A stretch of DNA of 5,985 bases from SLNP01 sp964446435. Its GTDB lineage: Bacteria; Bacteroidota; Bacteroidia; Bacteroidales; VadinHA17. Location of the stretch: contig CAYUOS010000168.1 in the NCBI GenBank assembly GCA_964446435.1, positions 1-5,985 of the forward strand. Direction: 5' to 3'. The position numbers and the translations under genes were made by a program. Shown piece by piece: positions 1 through 4,632 of this stretch. Numbering within the stretch: position 1 is the first letter of the stretch; each line of letters opens with the position of its first letter. The notes beneath the pieces were generated by a model. It was given only the letters and a program-made list of their open reading frames with translations. It was not told the DNA's origin and did no database searches.

Positions 1-1750
1 TGCCCATTGCCGCTGCCATGCCCTCGAGGACCCTTCCGGGTGCATGCCTCCAGATCCAGGGTATGCTGCCCGGCCCCAGGGTAATGCCCAGGAATGTAGG
101 GAAGGCATTGCTGTACTGTACCCCTCCGAGGAGGTTGCGCCAGGTGCATATCTGCTGGCCGTCGACACGCATGTTGACCCCTTCAGCCGAGGGACCGCCG
201 AATGAACCGTCCTGCAACCAGCCGCTGTAACATTCAATCGGCATGAAGGGTGCGACGTATGAGCCGCCATTCAGGAAACCCATGCTGCTGTAGTTACCGG
301 TGCGGCGCGCAATGGCCTCCTGCTGGAGCCAGGTATTGCCTCCCTCATGGAACCAGGCGGCCTGCTTTACCCCTGGCATGTCAGCAAGGATCGAATGAAT
401 GCCTTCGTGAACAACCGCATCTCTCTGAAAATTCCTGTCGCTGTAGGTGCATGCAGGATCGAAAGAGTAGACCGGGTAATACGAGATGAGGACCATCGGC
501 CAGTTCTGACCCTGATAATTGATGCTACTCTGCCAGCCTCCGAGTGCTGTATTCGACGCGTTGTCGGTACACAGACCTGACCCGTACAGGTATATGGCGC
601 TGCGGTATCCGCTTCTTGCCCGCTTGTCGGGAGGCCATCCCATAACATCCCTGAAGTAGGCGAACTCCTGGTTCATGTAGTTGAGCATCGGAGTGATCGC
701 AGCCGGGGTGACCAGCGGATTGGCATTGGCACCCCATTTGAATGTCCACCATCCCGATGACATTGTTCCCACCACCCCAGCGCAGTCATTCAGATCCTGC
801 GTTGGCTCAGTGATGGTTGGGTATTCATCCCTGAAATTGTAATTGATCACAGGGTCATACTGAGGCCATTCATAAGGAGTTGCCGGATCAGGATTGCTCC
901 TTACCGTCAGGTGAAACAATGATGTCGACTGGGCTCCGCAACTATTGAGATAAGTTACTGTATAGGTTCCTGAATTTTGTACCAGGAGATCTGTCCGCGT
1001 TAGCTCTCTGCCCGTGGCGGTGAATCCGGCCGGTCCCGACCAGAACCATGATCCTCCCTCCACATGGGCAGGACTGAAGGTTGCCTGCTCCCCTGCAATT
1101 ACATTGACTGTATTGCCCGCGACTATGTTTCCTGTGTTGTCCTTTACAAACGGGGTTATGGCTGTCGGGGCGCACGGACCGCTTTCGATGCCGAAAACCC
1201 TCCATTCGAGTATTCCCGTGGCCATCGGGCTCTTCATGTATATTCTTATGCGCGATGTCTGCAGGTTCAGTTTAAGAGAGTTATAGGTATTCAGGGCTGT
1301 CCCGATAGCGCCTGCCTTTATCCAGGCCACACCATTCCAGTACTCGATTCGTGCCTCGTCGGGCTGCCTTATACCCTGACCGTCAGCCCACCAGTAAACA
1401 GAGGTGGAGGTAAGATTCTTCGCAAGGGGCCATTCATACTGCACCCAGTTGAAGGTTCCATAGTAATCTTCACCCCGCCAGTTACCGTACGCACCATTAG
1501 ACTTGTCAGACGAGCTGACAGGATTATATCCGTCATTTACGGCTGAAAGTGTCTCCCAGGAAGAGACGTGTGAGGTGGTAACAACCGCCGACAATGCCAG
1601 GTTTGTCGTATCAGGAGCACCTTGTGCATTGCCATGCCTGAGGCAGACAGACAGCAGAATTACCATCATAAACTTAACAATCAGGGTAATTCGGTTTCTT
1701 CTTCTCACAGGCTCCCCGGGAAGCCACTCAATAATTCGCAGTTCTGGCAT
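1..1750 (-). CDS. Secreted multidomain protein: F5/8C-like module, Ig-like module, putative gluzincin metallopeptidase (3' end outside window)
   Basis: The minus frame stays open from an ATG at 1750 to the window edge (583 codons); an in-frame TGA at 1771-1769 makes this the first available ATG. Residues about 16-43 form a basic then hydrophobic signal peptide ending near GNAQ, so export is expected; a GTG at codon 15 or ATGs at codons 28-29 are alternative starts. Residues about 50-190 resemble a galactose-binding/F5/8 type C fold (SVYWWAD, ARIEYWNGVAW, TSRIRIYMKS). Residues about 193-283 look like a Bacteroidota Ig-like module, with C193 and C271 as a possible disulphide and a SGTYTVTYLNSCG end. 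From about 290 on lies a domain with HEGIH (H448, E449, H452) and WFHEGGNTW (E469), matching the HExxH plus downstream Glu zinc-site pattern of gluzincins and recalling DUF6055-type proteins (family name tentative). The substrate is unknown. A type IX sorting domain could lie beyond the window. It is GC-richer than the right-hand genes. Confidence 0.85.
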   Translation of the reverse strand, partial: MPELRIIEWLPGEPVRRRNRITLIVKFMMVILLSVCLRHGNAQGAPDTTNLALSAVVTTSHVSSWETLSAVNDGYNPVSSSDKSNGAYGNWRGEDYYGTFNWVQYEWPLAKNLTSTSVYWWADGQGIRQPDEARIEYWNGVAWIKAGAIGTALNTYNSLKLNLQTSRIRIYMKSPMATGILEWRVFGIESGPCAPTAITPFVKDNTGNIVAGNTVNVIAGEQATFSPAHVEGGSWFWSGPAGFTATGRELTRTDLLVQNSGTYTVTYLNSCGAQSTSLFHLTVRSNPDPATPYEWPQYDPVINYNFRDEYPTITEPTQDLNDCAGVVGTMSSGWWTFKWGANANPLVTPAAITPMLNYMNQEFAYFRDVMGWPPDKRARSGYRSAIYLYGSGLCTDNASNTALGGWQSSINYQGQNWPMVLISYYPVYSFDPACTYSDRNFQRDAVVHEGIHSILADMPGVKQAAWFHEGGNTWLQQEAIARRTGNYSSMGFLNGGSYVAPFMPIECYSGWLQDGSFGGPSAEGVNMRVDGQQICTWRNLLGGVQYSNAFPTFLGITLGPGSIPWIWRHAPGRVLEGMAAAMG

Positions 1751-1849
1751 ACTAATAATGTATAAATGTCAATTCTACCAAGACGGGGGAAGTACAAGTG
1801 TAAATTTAACGCTTTTTCCATAACAAAAGTTAGAGCGATCTAAAAAAAC

Positions 1850-1923
1850 AGAAGATTGCCGCCTATGGCTTCGCCATGGCGGCGGACTTCCATGGGGGCG
1901 ACAATGAAACAGAAAAAGGCCCT
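1850..1923. repeat. 74-bp direct repeat, copy 1
   Basis: This is identical, by reading base by base, to 1956-2029, with a 106-bp period and a unique 32-bp spacer (1924-1955). Its left half contains a GC-rich hairpin (1859-1885): GCCGCC, bulged T, ATGGC, loop TTC, GCCAT, GGCGGC. Its right end is GAAACAGAAAAAGGCCCT, which also forms the left flank of the terminator-like hairpin after copy 2. In copy 1 the sequence after GGCCCT does not form that hairpin, so this copy looks truncated. Its origin is unknown. Confidence 0.9.
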
Positions 1924-1955
1924 TACCAGGCTATAGCACTGATATACAACAAGGG

Positions 1956-2029
1956 AGAAGATTGCCGCCTATGGCTTCGCCATGGCGGCGGACTTCCATG
2001 GGGGCGACAATGAAACAGAAAAAGGCCCT
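1956..2029. repeat. 74-bp direct repeat, copy 2
   Basis: This is the second exact copy of 1850-1923. The bulged GC-rich hairpin recurs at 1965-1991. Unlike copy 1, it runs directly into a complete terminator-like hairpin (2027-2051). Either the ancestral unit was hairpin plus terminator, or a tandem duplication ended inside the terminator stem. Confidence 0.9.
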
Positions 2030-2062
2030 GCAATGCTTTGCATTGCCCAGGTTTTTGTTTTT
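2019..2062. terminator. Possible bidirectional terminator-like hairpin
   Basis: The stem is CCTG CAATGC / GCATTG CAGG with loop TTT (2027-2051) and a two-base CC bulge on the 3' side. It is followed on the plus strand by TTTTTGTTTTT (2052-2062). Read on the minus strand, the same hairpin is followed by TTTTTC (2023-2018), so either direction could terminate. No plus-strand gene lies upstream. Its likely role, if any, is as a backup stop for transcripts leaving the tRNA or a barrier against antisense transcription. Confidence 0.5.
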
Positions 2063-2098
2063 CATTAAGCTTATGCCAGCAAGCTGTCAACGCTTCTG

Positions 2099-2131
2099 AA
2101 AAACAAAAACCCTGTTGCTTTCGCAACAGGG
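2099..2131 (-). terminator. Rho-independent terminator of tRNA-Pro
   Basis: On the minus strand a perfect 9-bp stem, CCCTGTTGC / GCAACAGGG, is closed by a GAAA tetraloop (2131-2110). It is followed at once by TTTTTGTTTTT (2109-2099). It begins 16 bases after the mature 3' end of the tRNA, the usual arrangement for a single-gene tRNA transcript. Stem, loop and U-tract are all directly visible. Confidence 0.88.
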
Positions 2132-2147
2132 CCTTTTTCTTGTTTCG

Positions 2148-2221
2148 TCGGGGTGAGAAGACTCGAACTTCCGACCCCTTGCACCCCATGCAAGTGCGCT
2201 AGCCAACTGCGCCACACCCCG
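2148..2221 (-). tRNA. tRNA-Pro, anticodon GGG
   Basis: A full cloverleaf folds on the minus strand (74 nt). The acceptor CGGGGTG (2221-2215) pairs with CACCCCG (2155-2149), and A73 is at 2148. The D stem is GCGC/GCGC with loop AGTTGGCTA. The anticodon stem CTTGC/GCAAG encloses loop ATGGGGT, giving anticodon GGG with U33 and G37. The T stem is GGAAG/CTTCT with loop TTCGAGT. The C1-G72 pair, A73 and G37 are all typical proline tRNA features. It would decode CCC and CCU. The 3' CCA is not encoded, so it must be added after transcription. It has its own promoter and terminator and stands alone. Confidence 0.95.
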
Positions 2222-2225
2222 ATAC

Positions 2226-2244
2226 TGAATTGCAGTGCAATTCA
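2226..2244. repeat. Perfect 19-bp palindrome in the tRNA-Pro leader
   Basis: TGAATTGCA, one central G, then TGCAATTCA: both 9-base arms match exactly. It ends four bases before the tRNA 5' end. Its far edge falls where transcription should begin if the promoter at 2251-2281 is right. In RNA it would be a 5'-terminal hairpin on the tRNA precursor, removed by RNase P processing. In DNA it could be a dimeric repressor site. The sequence alone cannot separate these. Confidence 0.85.
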
Positions 2245-2250
2245 ATGGCG

Positions 2251-2281
2251 CAAAAGTAATCATTTATTCGTTTCTTCCAAA
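2251..2281 (-). promoter_or_regulatory. Bacteroidota-type promoter for tRNA-Pro
   Basis: On the minus strand TTTG (2281-2278), 19 bases, then TACTTTTG (2258-2251) match the Bacteroidota primary sigma consensus TTTG-N19-21-TAnnTTTG in both boxes and spacing. The expected start of transcription is near 2246-2243, about 25 bases upstream of the mature tRNA. Confidence 0.8.
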
Positions 2282-2349
2282 CAACACCTGGATTGAGTTT
2301 AAGTTTTGGCAGACCAACAATCCTGTCTGTTTCCAATCCACTTTTTTTG

Positions 2350-2357
2350 TACTTTTG
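2350..2357 (+). promoter_or_regulatory. -7 box of the trxB promoter
   Basis: TACTTTTG fits TAnnTTTG exactly and shares the 10-mer TACTTTTGCG with the divergent tRNA promoter (2258-2249). No TTTG lies at the right distance upstream (2325-2332 reads GTCTGTTT), so the -33 box is weak or absent. The predicted start is near 2362, giving a leader of about 60 bases before the trxB ATG. Confidence 0.6.
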
Positions 2358-2363
2358 CGTTTT

Positions 2364-2386
2364 TGCCCGGACTTTTTAACCGGGCA
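2364..2386 (+). promoter_or_regulatory. Hairpin at the 5' end of the trxB leader
   Basis: TGCCCGG, loop ACTTTTTAA, CCGGGCA: a perfect 7-bp GC-rich stem. It starts within a few bases of the predicted transcription start and 39 bases upstream of the trxB ATG. No U-tract follows, so it is not an intrinsic terminator. A 5'-end stabilising stem, or a protein-binding site, is possible. Confidence 0.6.
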
Positions 2387-2424
2387 GGCGTCAGACAGGA
2401 AACAATCTCTAACCATACATAGTT

Positions 2425-3420
2425 ATGAATCTTTTCAAACCACTGAACATAGAAGACGACAAGGGCAGCAAGGAAACTTCAGCAAGTGAAAGAGTAAAAT
2501 GCCTGATAATAGGCTCCGGACCAGCAGGTTACACTGCTGCAATATATGCCTCCAGGGCAAACCTATATCCGGTTCTATACACGGGTCTGCAGATGGGTGG
2601 ACAGCTTACTACGACAACAGAAGTTGACAACTTCCCGGGTTATCCGAACGGGGTGACAGGTCCTGAGATGATGGAGGACCTTAAAAAGCAGGCTGAAAGA
2701 TTCGGAACAGATGTGCGGTTCGGAATCGCCACAAAAGTTGATTTCACCGGACCTTTGCACAAGGTAATAATTGATGACAACACAGAGATACTTGCCGATA
2801 CTGTAATAATATCCACCGGAGCCACGGCAAAGTATCTTGGACTGGAAGCTGAAACAAGGTACGCAGGCATGGGAGTATCTGCCTGTGCCACATGCGATGG
2901 GTTCTTTTATCGGGGCAAAGACGTCGCCGTGGTGGGTGGCGGTGATACCGCCTGCGAAGAGGCATCCTACCTTGCAGGCCTCTGCAACAAGGTTTACATG
3001 ATTGTCAGAAGAGACGAGCTGAGGGCTTCAAAGGCAATGCAGCACAGGGTATTCAATACGCCCAACATTGAAATACTCTGGAAGCACCAGACAATCGACC
3101 TCTTCGGAGAGAACGGCGTCGAGGGTGCAATACTTGTCCGTGAAAAGGGAACTCCCCATGAAAAGGAAGTACGAATAAAGATCGACGGATTCTTCCTGGC
3201 AATAGGACACACACCAAACTCTGATGTCTTCAGTGATTTCATCGAAACCGATGCAGCAGGTTATATCAAGACTGTTCCCGGCACTACCAGAACGAATATA
3301 CCCGGTGTCTTTGCAGCAGGCGATATACAGGATCCACACTACAGGCAGGCTGTCACGGCAGCCGGATCAGGCTGCATGGCAGCAATAGATGCAGAGAGGT
3401 ACCTATCATCAAGACAGTAA
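2425..3420 (+). CDS. trxB: Thioredoxin-disulfide reductase (NADPH)
   Basis: This is a cytoplasmic FAD flavoenzyme that passes electrons from NADPH to oxidised thioredoxin, supporting ribonucleotide reduction and disulphide repair. The order of motifs is that of low-molecular-weight TrxB. The FAD-binding GSGPAGYTAAIYASRA starts at residue 30, followed by GGQL and FPGYP. The redox-active pair is C154-A-T-C157 followed by DG. The NADPH-binding GGGDTA is at 171-176, with VRRDELRAS after it, whose arginines fit NADP phosphate recognition. The second FAD motif GVFAAGD is at 294-300, then a conserved RQAVTAAGSG tail. At 331 residues it is slightly long: about 23 residues (acidic and polar) precede the usual start of the first beta strand, and no internal start codon lies between. 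No Shine-Dalgarno sequence is visible before the ATG, as expected for Bacteroidota. It is transcribed alone and faces a convergent gene 69 bases downstream. Confidence 0.97.
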   Translation: MNLFKPLNIEDDKGSKETSASERVKCLIIGSGPAGYTAAIYASRANLYPVLYTGLQMGGQLTTTTEVDNFPGYPNGVTGPEMMEDLKKQAERFGTDVRFGIATKVDFTGPLHKVIIDDNTEILADTVIISTGATAKYLGLEAETRYAGMGVSACATCDGFFYRGKDVAVVGGGDTACEEASYLAGLCNKVYMIVRRDELRASKAMQHRVFNTPNIEILWKHQTIDLFGENGVEGAILVREKGTPHEKEVRIKIDGFFLAIGHTPNSDVFSDFIETDAAGYIKTVPGTTRTNIPGVFAAGDIQDPHYRQAVTAAGSGCMAAIDAERYLSSRQ

Positions 3421-3489
3421 AAATATCAGGTTAGCTTAAATGGGACAGAACGGCTATTGTCGGAAATGGTCCTATAATATTATTGGCTT

Positions 3490-4434
3490 CTAACGACCGC
3501 TAAGAGCAAACGACTTCACCTCGGCAGCTATGAACCCGAATGAAGCCCACGATCCGGCGCTGAATATCCTGTCAAAATACTCCCGGGCTGTAACCGTATC
3601 ATTCATCTCATAGAGATACCAGTTGCCCATGCCATAAAGCATCGCATCATTCATAATGTCTGAATAGTCTCCACCGGTAAGCTCCTCAATAGTTATTTCA
3701 CCCTTGTAGAATAGACATAACTTATGATAGGCCTGGTTTTCAATTATATGCATATCACTATTAACCGGTTCAAGTGCAGCTACAGCTTCCTCCTCACGGC
3801 CCAGTTCCCTTAGTGTCATATAAACCCAGTGAAGGGTCGCAACATTCATGTCATCATTGACAGATAGTGACAGATCGCTGGTCCATGCATCAAGCGCTTT
3901 CTCAAGCTCTCCCTTCAGATACCATCCAAGCCCAAGATGATAGAAGATATTCGATTTGAGTGTACTTACCGGTATATTGAACTTGTTGGGCATACCATCA
4001 GGTTCAATCTCATCTGGCTCAAATGCCATCATTAGTCCGGCCCTCTCAAGATCGTTGACCGCCCTGGTGAAATCCCTTATCGATATGTAGCGGTGGCCAC
4101 GGTGCCTCAACATCCTGGCATCAGCCGGGTGCTTTCTTATACCAAGTGAGAATATCCTTATAGCATCCCGGTATCTTCCTGTATATGCCGTCCATCGACC
4201 ATACCATATAATTTTGTCTGCATTATTGCGGTCTGCCTTCCACTCCTTCTGGGCCATGGTATACCTCTCCTTCACCGACGGGCTTGGTTCTGACCTGAGA
4301 AGAGGCTGACCGGAGACTGAAACCGCCTCAGCACCCTTAGGCACTTTTGGCAGCCAGCGCCTGCCCGTATGGTTAGTGTCACACGCATTGCATAATAGCA
4401 GTGACAAAGTCAGGAAAAGGATAGACTTTTTCAT
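3490..4434 (-). CDS. TPR-containing putative lipoprotein
   Basis: This is a 314-residue protein if started at the second ATG (4434), or 322 from 4458 in the same frame. I prefer 4434 because it gives a classical signal, MKKSILFLTLSLLLCNAC, whose Cys18 could be lipidated; the -3 residue is Cys rather than Leu, so the lipobox is imperfect. The mature part is helical and TPR-like: WYGRWTAYTGRYRDAIRIFSLGIRKH, then a unit built around HRGHRYISIRDFTRAVNDLERA, a stretch with PDGMPNKFNIPVSTL, then FYHLGLGWYLKGELEKALDAW and further units to a WASFGFIAAEV end. From memory it resembles a conserved Bacteroidota TPR family with the same RHRGHRYI and DGMPNK-type blocks. TPRs bind proteins, so a scaffold role at the envelope is inferred; the partner is unknown. 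It converges with trxB. No TAnnTTTG box is visible upstream. Confidence 0.88.
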   Translation of the reverse strand: MKKSILFLTLSLLLCNACDTNHTGRRWLPKVPKGAEAVSVSGQPLLRSEPSPSVKERYTMAQKEWKADRNNADKIIWYGRWTAYTGRYRDAIRIFSLGIRKHPADARMLRHRGHRYISIRDFTRAVNDLERAGLMMAFEPDEIEPDGMPNKFNIPVSTLKSNIFYHLGLGWYLKGELEKALDAWTSDLSLSVNDDMNVATLHWVYMTLRELGREEEAVAALEPVNSDMHIIENQAYHKLCLFYKGEITIEELTGGDYSDIMNDAMLYGMGNWYLYEMNDTVTAREYFDRIFSAGSWASFGFIAAEVKSFALSGR

Positions 4435-4480
4435 AAGAATATGAGTTGTTTTCAGCATCTAAAAATATTAAATTATTTGC

Positions 4481-4501
4481 CAGGATAACAGAATTATCCT
4501 G
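4481..4501. repeat. Inverted repeat in the divergent intergenic region (8-bp arms)
   Basis: CAGGATAA, five bases CAGAA, TTATCCTG: perfect 8-bp arms. It lies 47 bases upstream of the preferred lipoprotein start and about 130 bases upstream of the PAS gene. It could be an operator or a leader hairpin. No U-tract follows, so it is not a terminator. Confidence 0.6.
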
Positions 4502-4510
4502 AAACAATTG

Positions 4511-4532
4511 ATGAATGTAAACATGCATTCAT
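4511..4532. repeat. Inverted repeat in the divergent intergenic region (7-bp arms)
   Basis: ATGAATG, eight bases, CATTCAT: perfect 7-bp arms separated by 8, ten bases from the previous inverted repeat. In AT-rich DNA a repeat this short may arise by chance. It is listed because two such structures sit together between divergent genes. Confidence 0.4.
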
Positions 4533-4585
4533 AGTTAAACATTCCACTTACAGTTATTTAGATTTGTTATATATATTACATTTCG

Positions 4586-4616
4586 TTCGAAAAATAGCAT
4601 TTATGACATATTTTTG
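4586..4616 (+). promoter_or_regulatory. Candidate promoter of the PAS gene
   Basis: TATTTTTG (4609-4616) fits the Bacteroidota -7 box, and TTCG (4586-4589), 19 bases upstream, is one mismatch from the -33 box TTTG. The resulting leader would be only about 10-13 bases. The flanking DNA is very AT-rich, so a chance match is possible. Confidence 0.45.
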
Positions 4617-4632
4617 ATCATAATTTGTAGCC

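Larger units (their letters stand above)
1751..2147. other. Non-coding region with repeats and hairpins
   Basis: I see no credible gene in this stretch of about 400 bases between the metallopeptidase start and the tRNA. It contains the AT-rich leader of the metallopeptidase gene (1751-1849), a 74-bp sequence present twice, and two terminator-like hairpins, all described separately. A loose -7-like string on the minus strand (TAACTTTTG, 1832-1824) could serve the metallopeptidase gene. However, its spacer is one base too long for TAnnTTTG and no -33 box is visible, so no promoter is called. Confidence 0.7.

Noticed and set aside
18..752. Short open frames on both strands in the left part
   Set aside because: All overlap the same minus-strand gene in other frames and have low-complexity, shadow-type composition.
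1014..1546. Plus-strand open frames of 90 and 160 codons
   Set aside because: They lie opposite the long metallopeptidase frame, which has a signal peptide and recognisable domains. Their translations are Cys/Pro/Arg-rich with no motif.
1850..2029. CRISPR array
   Set aside because: Only two copies exist, the repeat is far too long at 74 bp with one spacer of 32, and no cas gene is present.
1865..2099. Two small plus-strand ORFs starting in the repeat copies (23 and 42 codons, the same first 20 residues)
   Set aside because: The shared start is simply the 74-bp repeat, and the second runs through a terminator-like hairpin and its U-tract. No promoter or other coding sign is visible.
1923..2189. 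Minus-strand 88-codon open frame
   Set aside because: It begins inside the tRNA gene and passes through the tRNA terminator and the repeats, so it is not a gene.
2235..2489. Plus-strand 84-codon open frame upstream of trxB
   Set aside because: It covers both promoters and the leader hairpin and overlaps trxB out of frame. It has no recognisable product.
2425..3420. Alternative identity as AhpF or ferredoxin-NADP reductase
   Set aside because: AhpF would carry an extra N-terminal thioredoxin-like domain, and ferredoxin-NADP reductases of this fold lack the CxxC pair. CATC and the NADP-binding RR motif favour TrxB.
3421..3489. Terminator between the convergent trxB and lipoprotein genes
   Set aside because: I could find no stem of useful length followed by a U-tract on either strand.
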